The notes under the pieces were generated by a model, which saw only the letters and a program-made list of their open reading frames with translations, was not told the DNA's origin and did no database searches. A stretch of DNA of 64,000 nucleotides. It comes from Streptomyces noursei ATCC 11455. Lineage in GTDB: Bacteria > Actinomycetota > Actinomycetes > Streptomycetales > Streptomycetaceae. Positions within the stretch are counted from its first letter, which is position 1. Every line of letters begins with the position of its first letter. The stretch is taken from the NCBI RefSeq assembly GCF_001704275.1, contig NZ_CP011533.1, positions 6,200,001-6,264,000 of the forward strand. Reading direction: 5' to 3'. Below are positions 17,147 to 28,606 of the stretch, one piece after another. Made by a program: the position numbers and the translations under genes.

Positions 17147-19021
17147 GTGCCCGCGACCCCTACGAACGTGCCGGAGCCGAGCCGTACCGACCCGGCGCTC
17201 CTCCGTAACTTCTGCATCATCGCGCACATCGACCACGGCAAGTCGACGCTCGCCGACCGGATGCTCCAGCTGACCGGTGTCGTCGACCAGCGGCAGATGC
17301 GCGCGCAGTACCTCGACCGCATGGACATCGAGCGCGAGCGCGGCATCACGATCAAGTCCCAGGCGGTCCGGCTGCCCTGGAGCCCCTCCGAGGGCGAAGA
17401 GGGAAGTGGGACCACCCACATCCTGAACATGATCGACACCCCGGGCCACGTCGACTTCACCTACGAGGTGTCCCGCTCGCTGGCCGCGTGCGAGGGCTGC
17501 ATCCTCCTCGTCGACGCCGCCCAGGGCATCGAGGCCCAGACCCTCGCCAACCTCTACCTGGCGATGGAGAACGACCTCACGATCATCCCCGTCCTCAACA
17601 AGATCGACCTGCCGGCCGCGCAGCCCGAGAAGTTCGCCGCCGAGCTGGCGAACCTGGTCGGCTGCGAGCCCGAGGACGTGCTGAAGGTCTCCGCCAAGAC
17701 CGGCATCGGCGTGCCCGAGCTGCTGGACAAGGTCGTCCGCGAGGTGCCGGCCCCGGTCGGCGTCAAGGACGCCCCCGCCCGCGCGATGATCTTCGACTCG
17801 GTCTACGACCCGTACCGCGGCGTGGTGACCTACGTGAAGGTCGTCGACGGCACGCTCTCCAAGCGCGAGCGCATCAAGATGATGTCCACCGGCGCCGCCC
17901 ACGAGCTGCTGGAGATCGGTACGAACTCCCCGGAGATGACCGCCGCCGACGGCCTCTCGGTCGGCGAGGTGGGCTACCTCATCACCGGCGTGAAGGACGT
18001 CCGCCAGTCCAAGGTCGGCGACACCATCACCCAGCTCAACAAGGGCGCCGAGGAGCCGCTGGGCGGCTACAAGGACCCGAAGCCGATGGTCTTCTCGGGC
18101 CTGTACCCGCTCGACGGCTCGGACTACCCGGAGCTGCGCGAGGCGCTGGACAAGCTCCAGCTCAACGACGCCGCGCTGGTCTACGAGCCGGAGACCTCGG
18201 CGGCCCTGGGCTTCGGCTTCCGCGTCGGCTTCCTGGGCCTGCTGCACCTGGAGGTCATCCGGGAGCGCCTGGAGCGCGAGTTCGGCCTCGACCTGATCGC
18301 CACCGCGCCCAACGTGGTCTACCGCGTGGAGATGGAGGACGGCGCCGAGCACACCGTCACCAACCCCAGCGAGTTCCCCACCGGCAAGATCGACGTGGTG
18401 CACGAGCCGGTCGTCCGGGCCACGATCCTGGCGCCCAGCGAGTTCATCGGCGCGATCATGGAGCTCTGCCAGACCCGGCGCGGTTCGCTGCTGGGCATGG
18501 ACTACCTCTCCGAGGACCGGGTCGAGATCCGCTACACCCTGCCGCTCGCGGAGGTCGTCTTCGACTTCTTCGACCAGCTCAAGTCCAAGACCCGCGGCTA
18601 CGCCTCGCTGGACTACGAGCCCACCGGCGAGCAGACCGCCGACCTGGTCAAGGTCGACATCCTGCTGCACGGCGACAAGGTCGACGCGTTCTCCGCGATC
18701 ACCCACAAGGACAAGGCGTACGCGTACGGCGTGCGGCTGGTCGGCAAGCTGCGCGAGCTGATCCCGCGGCAGAACTTCGAGGTGCCGATCCAGGCCGCCA
18801 TCGGCAGCCGGGTCATCGCCCGTGAGACGGTCCGCGCCATCCGCAAGGACGTCCTCGCCAAGTGCTACGGCGGTGACATCTCCCGTAAGCGGAAGCTGCT
18901 GGAGAAGCAGAAGGAGGGCAAGAAGCGGATGAAGATGGTCGGCAACGTGGAGGTGCCGCAGGACGCGTTCATCGCGGTGCTGTCCTCCGACTCCGAAGGC
19001 GAAGGCAAGGCGAAGAAGTAG
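17147..19021 (+). CDS. lepA: Elongation factor 4 (back-translocating GTPase LepA)
   Basis: 624 residues. GTPase motifs are intact: AHIDHGKST (G1), RGITI (G2), DTPGH (G3), NKIDL (G4). The LepA-specific C-terminal domain ends in [18 protein letters not shown]4 acts on stalled or misassembled ribosomes. The GTG at 17147 is taken as start because homology begins at [10 protein letters not shown] soon after, and the upstream frame is proline-rich without family similarity. No clear ribosome site is visible. Confidence 0.96.
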   Translation: MPATPTNVPEPSRTDPALLRNFCIIAHIDHGKSTLADRMLQLTGVVDQRQMRAQYLDRMDIERERGITIKSQAVRLPWSPSEGEEGSGTTHILNMIDTPGHVDFTYEVSRSLAACEGCILLVDAAQGIEAQTLANLYLAMENDLTIIPVLNKIDLPAAQPEKFAAELANLVGCEPEDVLKVSAKTGIGVPELLDKVVREVPAPVGVKDAPARAMIFDSVYDPYRGVVTYVKVVDGTLSKRERIKMMSTGAAHELLEIGTNSPEMTAADGLSVGEVGYLITGVKDVRQSKVGDTITQLNKGAEEPLGGYKDPKPMVFSGLYPLDGSDYPELREALDKLQLNDAALVYEPETSAALGFGFRVGFLGLLHLEVIRERLEREFGLDLIATAPNVVYRVEMEDGAEHTVTNPSEFPTGKIDVVHEPVVRATILAPSEFIGAIMELCQTRRGSLLGMDYLSEDRVEIRYTLPLAEVVFDFFDQLKSKTRGYASLDYEPTGEQTADLVKVDILLHGDKVDAFSAITHKDKAYAYGVRLVGKLRELIPRQNFEVPIQAAIGSRVIARETVRAIRKDVLAKCYGGDISRKRKLLEKQKEGKKRMKMVGNVEVPQDAFIAVLSSDSEGEGKAKK

Positions 19022-19059
19022 CGCAAGCGGGACGCGCGGCGGGCGCGGGACGCAGGGGC

Positions 19060-19091
19060 GGGGCGTCGGTTCCTCAGGGAGCCGGCGCCCC
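19060..19091 (+). terminator. lepA terminator hairpin
   Basis: A 14-bp stem with two G-T pairs (GGGGCG at 19060-19065 with CGCCCC at 19086-19091, continued inward) lies 38 bp after the lepA stop. Confidence 0.6.
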
Positions 19092-19237
19092 GTGCCGTTT
19101 CCCGGTGGCCCCTCGGGGCGGCGGCGTTCCTCGGGGCAGCGGGGCCGGTCGAACGACGTTTCGGGGCCCATCGGTCAAGCACGTGTCATGTGCACTTATC
19201 GCTCGGGTCACATCGTGAACCAGTCGGGTGCAGCCCC

Positions 19238-19297
19238 TTACGCGGCGGCGTCACGCGCTCTACTCTGATCACTGCTCAAGGTTACTCGCGAGTCACC
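19238..19297 (+). promoter_or_regulatory. Promoter and palindromic operator of the acyl-CoA synthetase gene
   Basis: TTACGC (19238-19243), a 17-bp spacer and TACTCT (19261-19266) give a plausible promoter. Just downstream, GGTTACTCG-CGAGTCACC (19280-19297) is an 18-bp palindrome with one mismatched pair, centred about +15. That position fits a repressor such as a TetR-type fatty-acid regulator; no such regulator gene is in the window. Confidence 0.5.
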
Positions 19298-19325
19298 AGC
19301 AACGAAGCGGGCCCCGGAGGACGCC

Positions 19326-21215
<1,890 letters not shown>

Positions 21216-21240
21216 CGGCGCCTGGCGCGGTGCGGAGCGG

Positions 21241-21260
21241 GCCCCGGGAGCGCCCGGGGC
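21241..21260 (+). terminator. Short GC hairpin after fadD
   Basis: GCCCCGGG-AGCG-CCCGGGGC, an 8-bp perfect stem with a tetraloop, lies 26 bp after the stop codon. Confidence 0.45.
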
Positions 21261-21485
21261 GCCCCCGCGCCGCACCCTCGTGCCCGTCCGGCGGCCGGCG
21301 GTCCGGCGCACTCCGGGCGGGCCCTGCGGGGTGCCGTGGCGCGCCGGCCAACTGCCGTGCCGCGTCAGCCGAATTGACCCCTCTGACCACGCACTTCCGT
21401 GACACACCGCTTATGCGTGGGCTCGTTCTGTCACTCTGGCGTTGGCGCATCCGGCGTCGCTGGGGAACTGCTCGGGAGTTGCTCA

Positions 21486-23618
21486 ATGAGGATGACAACT
21501 TCGGTCGGACGGGACGACGTTACCGGGGCCGCCGCCCGCTCCCTGCGGGCCACGCTGCCCGGCGACCCACGGGCCGCGGCGGCCGCGCGGCGGTTCGTCC
21601 GGGCCGCCTTCGCCGACTGGACCGCGCGCCGGCTGCCGGGCGCCGACCGGCTCACCGACCGGCTGGCCGACGAAGCGGTGCTGCTGGTCAGCGAGTTGGT
21701 GACCAACGCGGTGGTGCACGCGGGCACCACCGTCGACGTGCTCTGCCGGCTCGACCCCGCCGAGGAGCCGGTGCCGCACCCCGACGAACCCCCGGACGCC
21801 GTTCCCGAGGAACCGCCCCGCCCCGGCCTGGTCGTCGAGGTCTCCGACCGGCACCCCACCCAGCCGGTCCGGGCCCGCGAGGACACCGGGGCCCACGAAG
21901 GCGGCGGCCACGGGCTCCGGCTGATCAGCGCGGTGGCCGAAGCCTGGGGCGTCACCTACCGGCGGGCGATGAAGACGGTGTGGTTCCGGTTGCCGGTCGG
22001 TGGCCCGGACGCCGCCTGGCCCGAGCCGGACACCGCCGACGGCACGTACGACGCCTACGACACCTATGACGCCTACGACAGCTACGGCACCTACGACGCC
22101 TTCGGCACCGCCGATGCCGCCGGCGCCCCCGATGCCGCCGGCTCCCTCGACGCCTACGGAGTCCTCGACGACCGGACGTTCCGGCGCGAACTACGGGCCT
22201 CCGAGCTCCTCGCCCCGGTGCCGCGCCGCCCCGCGCCGCCCGAGGACCGCCCCGAACGGGACCGCGGCGGCGTCGACAACGGCGCGCTGTCCTTCCTCGC
22301 GGAGGCGTCCGACCTGCTCTCCGGACAGCTGGACGCCGACCAGGTCGCCTCGCTGGCCTGCCAGCTGATCGTTCCGCGGCTCGCCGACTGGTGCGCGGTA
22401 TGGCTGCACGACGGCGACGGCGGTGCCCCGGGGCGCGGCCTCAGCGAGGACGGCGAGGTGCCGCGGCTGGCCCGGGTCTGGCACCTGTCCGAGGGCCGGA
22501 TCGACTCGCTGCGGGCCTCCCTGGAGAAGGCGCCCCCGGGCCTGGGCGACGACGGCAGCACCGACAGCCGGCCGGTCCCGGTGCCCTGGCCCTGGCCGTA
22601 CGAGCCGACCGGCCGCGAGACCGGCGGCGCGGCCCTGGCCTGCCCCCTGGTCGCCGGCGGCCGGCGACACGGCACCCTGCTGCTCGGCCGGGCCGGGCTG
22701 CGCCGCTTCCCCGGCGAGGTGGTCGCGCTGACCGAGGACCTGTGCCGCCGGGCCGCCCGGGCGGTGGCCACCGCCCGCGCCTACAGCCGCCAGGAACGCA
22801 TCAGCCGGGTCCTCCAGCGCCGGCTGCTGCCCCAGGGGCGGGCGCGGGTGCCCGGGGTCGCGTCGGCGGTGGTCTACGAGCCGCGCGAGGGCGCCTGGGC
22901 CGGCGGCGACTTCTGGGACCTCTTCGACGCCGGCGACGGCCGCTGGTGCTTCGCGCTCGGCGACGTCTGCGGCAGCGGGCCCGAGGCCGCCGCGGTCACC
23001 GGGCTGGCCCGGCCGGTGCTGCGGCTGCTGGCCCGCGACGGCTTCGGCGTCGCCGAGGTCCTGGACCGGCTCAACAAGACCATGGCCCGGGAGGCCGCGG
23101 ACTCCGTCGCCGCGGTCGCGGCGGCGGTGGCGGCGGCCGGCGCGGGCGCGGAGGCCCCGGTGGAGATCCGCGAGGAGGGCGAGCAGGCCCGCTTCCTCTC
23201 CCTGCTCTACGGCGAGATCGTCCCGTACCGCGGCGGCGACGGCGGCGCCCGCTGCACCCTCGCCAGCGCCGGCCACCCGCTGCCGCTGGTCCTGGGCGTC
23301 GACGGCGTGGTCCGGGTCGCGGCGGCCCCGCAGATGCTGCTCGGCGTCGTCGAGGACGCGTCGTACGTCAGCGAGTCCTTCGACCTCTGCCCCGGGGAGA
23401 CGCTGCTGTGCGTCACCGACGGGGTGACCGAGCGGCGCTGCGGCCGGCGGCTCTTCGACGACGAGGACGGGCTGGCCTCGGCGCTCGCCGCGGCGGCCGG
23501 GCGGAGCGCCGAGGCCATCGCCGAGCACATCCGCCGCACGGTGCACGCCTTCGGCCCCACCCCGCCCGACGACGACCTGGCGCTGATGGTCCTCCAGGCG
23601 GCGGGCGGGCGCCCGTAG
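21486..23618 (+). CDS. Anti-sigma-type kinase / GAF / SpoIIE-type PP2C phosphatase fusion
   Basis: 710 residues; ATG at 21486 follows GGGAG by 8 nt. Residues about 10-165 form an RsbW-like HATPase (ELVTNAVVHAG N-box, GGGHGLRLI G-box). A 50-residue linker of repeated Y/D/A/T follows (TYDAYDTYDAYD, about 180-225). Residues about 260-420 look like a GAF sensor. Residues about 430-710 are a PP2C domain with GGDFWD, ALGDVCGSG and DDDLALMVL, the metal-binding aspartates. Such proteins can phosphorylate and dephosphorylate anti-anti-sigma factors, so one chain may hold both switch activities. No partner sigma or STAS gene is nearby. A 50-bp hairpin repeat follows the stop codon. Confidence 0.9.
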   Translation: MRMTTSVGRDDVTGAAARSLRATLPGDPRAAAAARRFVRAAFADWTARRLPGADRLTDRLADEAVLLVSELVTNAVVHAGTTVDVLCRLDPAEEPVPHPDEPPDAVPEEPPRPGLVVEVSDRHPTQPVRAREDTGAHEGGGHGLRLISAVAEAWGVTYRRAMKTVWFRLPVGGPDAAWPEPDTADGTYDAYDTYDAYDSYGTYDAFGTADAAGAPDAAGSLDAYGVLDDRTFRRELRASELLAPVPRRPAPPEDRPERDRGGVDNGALSFLAEASDLLSGQLDADQVASLACQLIVPRLADWCAVWLHDGDGGAPGRGLSEDGEVPRLARVWHLSEGRIDSLRASLEKAPPGLGDDGSTDSRPVPVPWPWPYEPTGRETGGAALACPLVAGGRRHGTLLLGRAGLRRFPGEVVALTEDLCRRAARAVATARAYSRQERISRVLQRRLLPQGRARVPGVASAVVYEPREGAWAGGDFWDLFDAGDGRWCFALGDVCGSGPEAAAVTGLARPVLRLLARDGFGVAEVLDRLNKTMAREAADSVAAVAAAVAAAGAGAEAPVEIREEGEQARFLSLLYGEIVPYRGGDGGARCTLASAGHPLPLVLGVDGVVRVAAAPQMLLGVVEDASYVSESFDLCPGETLLCVTDGVTERRCGRRLFDDEDGLASALAAAAGRSAEAIAEHIRRTVHAFGPTPPDDDLALMVLQAAGGRP

Positions 23619-23623
23619 GGGAG

Positions 23624-23673
23624 GGGCGAACGGATCCCGTAGGGGGTGCGCGGCCCCCCTGCGGGGCCACAAC
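23624..23673 (+). repeat. 50-bp dispersed hairpin repeat, copy A
   Basis: It begins 6 bp after the stop codon of the PP2C fusion gene and matches 46 of 50 positions of copy B at 37999-38048. It contains an 11-bp stem, CCCGTAGGGGG with CCCCCTGCGGG, in which a G-T pair replaces the A-T pair of copy B. Both copies lie just after plus-strand genes in the same orientation, so they probably act as 3'-end hairpins. Confidence 0.85.
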
Positions 23674-23833
23674 CGGGTGGGCGGGGGCGGTATTCCGGCC
23701 GGCCGACCGGGGCCTGCCGCCACCCCGGGCCCGACCCCACCCCGGGGCCCGCCGCCGCGGGTGCCCAGGGGTCGCCGCCCGCTCTCCGGGCGCCCCGCTC
23801 CGGAACCACTCGGCATGACGGACAATGGACCCC

Positions 23834-25066
23834 ATGCCTTCCGCACTGCCAGACGGTGAGCCGATGCCCGAGGACGGGGCGCTGCCCCGCCATGCGCTGA
23901 CCGGCGCCGCCCAGCGCCCCCTCGGCTTCTATCTGCACGTGCCGTACTGCGCCACCCGCTGCGGCTACTGCGACTTCAACACCTACACCGCCGGCGAGCT
24001 GCGCGGCCCCGGCGGCGTCCTGGCCTCCCGCGAGAACTACGCCGACACCCTCGTCGAGGAGGTCCGGCTGGCCCGCAAGGTGCTCGGCGACGACCCCCGC
24101 CCGGTGGAGACGGTCTTCGTCGGCGGCGGCACCCCGACCCTGCTGCCGGCCGCCGACCTCGGCCGGATGCTGGCCGCGCTGCGCGACGAGTTCGGGCTGG
24201 CGCCCGACGCCGAGATCACCACCGAGGCCAATCCGGAGTCCGTCGATCCGCGCTACCTCGCCGAGCTGCGCGCGGCCGGCTTCAACCGCGTCTCCTTCGG
24301 CATGCAGAGCGCCCGGCAGCACGTCCTGAAGATCCTCGACCGCACGCACACCCCGGGCCGCCCCGAAGCCTGCGTCGCCGAGGCCCGGGCGGCCGGCTTC
24401 GCGCACGTCAACCTCGATCTGATCTACGGCACCCCCGGCGAGTCCGACGACGACTGGCGGGCCACCCTCGACGCCGCCACCGGCGCCGGCCCGGACCACG
24501 TCTCCGCCTACGCCCTGATCGTCGAGGAGGGCACCCAGCTGGCCCGCCGGATCCGCCGCGGCGAGATCCCGATGACCGACGACGACGTGCACGCCGACCG
24601 CTATCTCATCGCCGAGGAGCGCCTCACCGCCGCCGGCTACTCCTGGTACGAGGTCTCCAACTGGGCCACCACCGAGGCCGCCCGCTGCCGCCACAACGAG
24701 CTGTACTGGACCGGCGCCGACTGGTGGGGCGCCGGCCCCGGCGCGCACAGCCACGTCGGCGGCGTCCGCTGGTGGAACGTCAAGCACCCCGCCGCCTACG
24801 CTCGGGCCCTCGCCGAGGGCCGCTCCCCGGGGGCCGGCCGCGAACTGCTCGCCGACGAGGACCGCCGCGTCGAGCGGATCCTCCTGGAACTCCGCCTCGC
24901 CGCCGGCTGCCCGCTCTCCCTCCTCACCCCCACAGGGGCCGGCGCCGCCGCCCGCGCGGTGGCCGACGGCCTCCTGGCACCCGGCCCGTACGAGGCGGGG
25001 CGGGCCGTGCTGACGCTCCGCGGTCGCCTCCTCGCGGACGCGGTGGTCCGCGATCTGGTGGACTGA
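23834..25066 (+). CDS. hemW: Radical SAM protein HemW (heme chaperone, formerly annotated coproporphyrinogen III oxidase)
   Basis: 410 residues. The 4Fe-4S motif is C39-x3-C43-x2-C46 in HVPYCATRCGYCDFN, followed by VFVGGGTPTLL and TTEANPESV. HemW proteins bind heme and deliver it to haemoproteins rather than making it. The HemW-type CX3CX2C spacing is met; I could not test the extra cysteine of true HemN. The ATG at 23834 lies 7 nt after GACAAT (23821-23826), a leaderless pattern. In actinobacteria hemW commonly sits next to hrcA-dnaJ2, as here. Confidence 0.92.
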   Translation: MPSALPDGEPMPEDGALPRHALTGAAQRPLGFYLHVPYCATRCGYCDFNTYTAGELRGPGGVLASRENYADTLVEEVRLARKVLGDDPRPVETVFVGGGTPTLLPAADLGRMLAALRDEFGLAPDAEITTEANPESVDPRYLAELRAAGFNRVSFGMQSARQHVLKILDRTHTPGRPEACVAEARAAGFAHVNLDLIYGTPGESDDDWRATLDAATGAGPDHVSAYALIVEEGTQLARRIRRGEIPMTDDDVHADRYLIAEERLTAAGYSWYEVSNWATTEAARCRHNELYWTGADWWGAGPGAHSHVGGVRWWNVKHPAAYARALAEGRSPGAGRELLADEDRRVERILLELRLAAGCPLSLLTPTGAGAAARAVADGLLAPGPYEAGRAVLTLRGRLLADAVVRDLVD

Positions 25067-25146
25067 CGCCTCCCGACGGGCCGGTGCCTCCCGACGGGCC
25101 GGCGTCAGCGGCCCAAGCGGCCAACGGCCCGACCGGCCGGGGGACT

Positions 25147-25422
25147 TCAGTGGGTCAGCGGCCGCGACACCCGCCCCGATGCCGAGTCGATCTCGTCGTG
25201 CGCCTTGGTCAGCAACTGCATCGCCAGATCATTGAGGGCCCTGGCCCCCGCGACCTCCTCGCCGACCCGGGGCTGATTCCCGTCGGCCGGGTGGCGGCTG
25301 GCATAACCATGGGACCGCACTTCGGTCCCGTCGGGCAGTCGTACCAGCGCGGCGGCCCGGGTGCGGTGGGTGTCCTCCTCGAATTCCAGCTCGACATGCC
25401 ATCCGACAGCAGTCTTCAACAT
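25147..25422 (-). CDS. DUF1876 (dsRBD-fold) protein
   Basis: 91 residues with a strong GGAGGTGACC ribosome site just before the ATG. It reads WHVELEFEEDTHRTRAAALV then an RSHGYASRHPAD segment, typical of DUF1876, a small protein adopting a double-stranded-RNA-binding-domain fold in actinomycete structures. RNA binding has not been shown, to my knowledge. It lies between hemW (convergent) and the DUF3097 gene. Confidence 0.85.
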   Translation of the reverse strand: MLKTAVGWHVELEFEEDTHRTRAAALVRLPDGTEVRSHGYASRHPADGNQPRVGEEVAGARALNDLAMQLLTKAHDEIDSASGRVSRPLTH

Positions 25423-25517
25423 GGCGGTCACCTCCGGAATCGCTGCTACCAGAGTGCGCTCACCGCCGGTCCGGCGCACGGCGTGCACCAGGGGTGCTCG
25501 CCGTGCGCGGCGGGCCC

Positions 25518-26360
25518 TCAGCGGCCGTCCGCCCCCTCCGGCGCCGTCACGAAGTCGATCAGCTCCTCGACCCGGCCCAGCAGCGCCGGCTCCAGGTCCT
25601 TGTAGGACCGCACCCGCGACAGGATCCGCTGCCAGGCCGCACCGGTGTTCTCCGGCCAGCCCAGCGCCCGGCACACCCCGGTCTTCCAGTCCTGGCCCCG
25701 GGGGACCCGCGGCCACGCCGGGATGCCCACCGAGGACGGCTTCACCGCCTCCCAGACGTCGATGTACGGGTGGCCGACGACCAGCGCGTGCTCACCGGTC
25801 ACCGCCGCCGCGATCCGGAACTCCTTCGAGCCGGGGACGAGGTGGTCCACCAGGACGCCCAGGCGCGCGTCCGGGCCGGGGGCGAACGCGTCGACGATCG
25901 CCGGGAGGTCGTCGACGCCCTCCAGGTACTCCACGACGACGCCCTCGATCCGTAGGTCGTCGCCCCAGACGCGCTCCACCAACTCCGCGTCGTGCCGCCC
26001 CTCCACGTAGATGCGACCGGCGCGGGCGACCCGGGCGCGCGCCCCGGGGACCGCGATCGAGCCGGACGCGGTGCGCGCCGGGCCGCTCGGCGCCGGACGG
26101 CTCTGCGGCCGGACGAGGGTGACGGTCCTGCCCTCCAGGAGGAAACCGCGCGGCACCATCGGGAACACCCGCTGCTTGCCGAAGCGGTCCTCCAGCGTGA
26201 CCGTCGGGCCCTCGGCGGTCTTCTCGCACCGCAGGACCGCGCCGCAGTAGCCCGTCACCACCTCCTCGACGACCAGCCCGGGATCGGCCGGCACCTCGGG
26301 CACCGGCTTCGGCTTCTTCCAGGGGGGAGTGAGGTCGGGGCTGTAGTGCCTGCTGTGCAT
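25518..26360 (-). CDS. DUF3097 family protein, TOPRIM-like
   Basis: 280 residues, ATG at 26360 with AGGAAG upstream. The first 95 residues are a beta-rich domain. The second half has RIYVEGRHDAELVERVWG and later GVLVDHLVPGSKE, which resemble the Glu-Gly-x-x-Asp and Asp-containing metal sites of TOPRIM nucleases such as RNase M5. The family is restricted to actinobacteria and is usually annotated DUF3097; a nucleic-acid role is my inference. It is followed by DUF1876 and preceded by the metallo-hydrolase, all on the same strand. Confidence 0.85.
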   Translation of the reverse strand: MHSRHYSPDLTPPWKKPKPVPEVPADPGLVVEEVVTGYCGAVLRCEKTAEGPTVTLEDRFGKQRVFPMVPRGFLLEGRTVTLVRPQSRPAPSGPARTASGSIAVPGARARVARAGRIYVEGRHDAELVERVWGDDLRIEGVVVEYLEGVDDLPAIVDAFAPGPDARLGVLVDHLVPGSKEFRIAAAVTGEHALVVGHPYIDVWEAVKPSSVGIPAWPRVPRGQDWKTGVCRALGWPENTGAAWQRILSRVRSYKDLEPALLGRVEELIDFVTAPEGADGR

Positions 26361-26441
26361 GCGGGTCTGCTTCCTGGGGATCGGCGGGGCGGTGGGCCCC
26401 GGTGCACGGGGCGCCGGGGCGACGGTCGACGGGGTGGCGGA

Positions 26442-27176
26442 TCAGGGCGAGTCGGCGCCGAAGCGGGCTGCCAGGGCGTCCCGCTGGGCGCGTACGAAGC
26501 GGGCGTCGACCACCGCGCCGTGGCCGGGCACGTACACCGCGTCCTCGCCGCCCAGCGCCAGCAGCCGGTCCAGCGCGGCGGGCCAGAGCCGGGGCAGGGC
26601 GTCCCGGCCCGCCTGGGGCTCGCCGGACTCCTCGACGAGGTCGCCGCAGAACACGATCTCCCGTTCACCGGCCCGGCCCGGCACCAGGACGGCCAGGTCG
26701 TGGGGGGTGTGACCGGGGCCGACGTTGGCCAGCAGCACCTCCCGGTCCCCGAGCCGGACGGTCAGCTCCCCGTGCACGTGGTGGTGCGGGGCGACCAGCA
26801 GGTCCGCGGCCTCCGCCGCGGTGTCCGGGTCCACGCCGTGCCGGACCGCGGAGTCCCGCAGCTCCTCCTTGCCGTGCCGCAGCAGCTCGGCCATCCCGGT
26901 CGCGCCGAACACCTCCACCCCCGCGAAGGCCGCGGTGCCCAGGACGTGGTCGAAGTGCGCGTGGGTGAGCGCGACATGCGTCACATCGCGGCCCAGTACC
27001 GCGCGGACCGTCCGGCGCAGTTCGGCCCCGGCGCCGAGCGTCGGGCCGGTGTCGACGATCAACACGCCCTCCGAGCCGGCGATCACGCCGATCGTCTCGT
27101 CCCAGCCGGGCATCCGGCGCCGGACGACACCCTCGCCGAGCCGCTCCCAGCCCGCCTCTTCCCATGTGGTGCACAT
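26442..27176 (-). CDS. Metallo-beta-lactamase-fold hydrolase
   Basis: 244 residues. The metal motif is [10 protein letters not shown], followed by [20 protein letters not shown] and [10 protein letters not shown], the ordered zinc ligands of the fold. The substrate is unknown; the spacing resembles the glyoxalase II/SoxH-like group. It lies 81 bp upstream of the DUF3097 gene and is divergent from hrcA with a 413-bp gap that carries only the hrcA regulatory region. Confidence 0.85.
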   Translation of the reverse strand: MCTTWEEAGWERLGEGVVRRRMPGWDETIGVIAGSEGVLIVDTGPTLGAGAELRRTVRAVLGRDVTHVALTHAHFDHVLGTAAFAGVEVFGATGMAELLRHGKEELRDSAVRHGVDPDTAAEAADLLVAPHHHVHGELTVRLGDREVLLANVGPGHTPHDLAVLVPGRAGEREIVFCGDLVEESGEPQAGRDALPRLWPAALDRLLALGGEDAVYVPGHGAVVDARFVRAQRDALAARFGADSP

Positions 27177-27503
27177 ACCGAGACGCTAGCCCCTGTCGTC
27201 GAACTCCCGCCTGCCGTCCGGCGTCCGGCACGCACCGCGGGCATCGGACGGGAGCGCGGCGAGAGTGCGACGAGGGGCCTGGCGCCCCCGCGGTAGCGTG
27301 GCCCGGAACCGGTGGTGAGCGGCCGGACGCCGGTCCCGTACGGATACCGCCCGGGGCATCGGCCCGGGGCCGTGGCGGGGCGGGATCAGGGGGACCTCGG
27401 GGTGCGATCAGGGGGCTCTCAGAGGCGACCCGGGGGTCGGATTCCGCGGTGGTGGGTAAGCCCTCGGTACGCCCGCCCTTGCCGCATCCGTGCTACCCGG
27501 CCG

Positions 27504-27546
27504 TACACTGGCTCCGGGTCTGGCACTCGGCCCGTGCGAGTGCCAG
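27504..27546 (+). promoter_or_regulatory. hrcA promoter -10 and CIRCE operator
   Basis: CTGGCACTC-N9-GAGTGCCAG (27520-27546) is a perfect CIRCE inverted repeat, the binding site of HrcA. It starts about 10 bp after the -10 box TACACT (27504-27509); a TTGCCG at 27479-27484 is a possible -35 with a long 19-bp spacer. It is 43 bp before hrcA, so hrcA-dnaJ2 is self-repressed and induced by heat. Confidence 0.93.
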
Positions 27547-27589
27547 GAGAAGAGACGACACGGCGGGACGGCCGACTGGAGGTGGCGGA

Positions 27590-28606
27590 ATGCTCAGTGA
27601 ACGCAGGCTCGAAGTGCTGCGCGCCATCGTCCAGGACTATGTCGGGACGGAGGAGCCGGTGGGCTCCAAGGCGCTCACCGAGCGCCACAAGCTGGGTGTC
27701 TCCCCGGCCACCGTCCGCAACGACATGGCGGTCCTGGAGGACGATGGCTACATCGCCCAGCCGCACACCAGCGCCGGCCGGATCCCGACGGACAAGGGCT
27801 ACCGCCTCTTCGTCGACAAGCTCGCCGGCGTCAAGCCGCTGTCCGTCCCCGAGCGACGGGCGATCCAGAACTTCCTCGACGGCGCCGTCGACCTGGACGA
27901 CGTGGTGGGCCGCACGGTGCGCCTGCTGGCGCAGCTGACCCGGCAGGTGGCGGTGGTGCAGTACCCGTCCCTGACGCGGTCGACGGTCCGGCACGTCGAA
28001 CTCCTGGCGCTGGCCCCGGCCCGGCTGATGCTGGTGCTGATCACCGACACCGGCCGCGTCGAGCAGCGGCTCATCGACTGCCAGACACCGTTCGGCGAGA
28101 CGTCCCTGGCGGATCTGCGCGCCCGGCTCAACAGCCGGATCGTCGGCCGCCGTTTCACGGACGTCCCGCAGCTGGTGCAGGATCTCCCGGAATCCTTCGA
28201 ACAGGACGACCGGGCCACCGTCTCGACAGTACTGTCGGTACTGCTGGAGACTCTGGTGGAGGAGACCGAAGAGCGGCTCATGATCGGCGGCACCGCCAAT
28301 CTGACGCGCTTCGGGCATGATTTCCCCCTGACCATCCGGCCGGTGCTGGAAGCCCTCGAGGAGCATGTGGTGATGCTCAAGCTGCTCGGGGAGGCCAAGG
28401 ACTCGGGCATGACCGTGCGCATCGGGCATGAGAATGCTCACGAGGGCCTGACGTCCACCTCGGTCGTCACCGTCGGATACGGTTCTGGCGACGAGGCCGT
28501 CGCGAAATTGGGCGTGGTCGGACCGACCCGCATGGACTACCCCGGAACGATGGGAGCGGTACGCGCAGTGGCACGTTACGTCGGACAGATCCTCGCGGAG
28601 TCGTAA
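27590..28606 (+). CDS. hrcA: Heat-inducible transcription repressor HrcA
   Basis: 338 residues, ATG with a GGAGGTGG ribosome site. The N-terminal winged helix ([33 protein letters not shown] is split across residues 38-70) binds CIRCE; the rest is a GAF-like dimerisation domain with an inserted region, ending in [14 protein letters not shown]. GroEL normally keeps HrcA active, and heat-damaged protein titrates it. The gene directly abuts dnaJ2. Confidence 0.97.
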   Translation: MLSERRLEVLRAIVQDYVGTEEPVGSKALTERHKLGVSPATVRNDMAVLEDDGYIAQPHTSAGRIPTDKGYRLFVDKLAGVKPLSVPERRAIQNFLDGAVDLDDVVGRTVRLLAQLTRQVAVVQYPSLTRSTVRHVELLALAPARLMLVLITDTGRVEQRLIDCQTPFGETSLADLRARLNSRIVGRRFTDVPQLVQDLPESFEQDDRATVSTVLSVLLETLVEETEERLMIGGTANLTRFGHDFPLTIRPVLEALEEHVVMLKLLGEAKDSGMTVRIGHENAHEGLTSTSVVTVGYGSGDEAVAKLGVVGPTRMDYPGTMGAVRAVARYVGQILAES

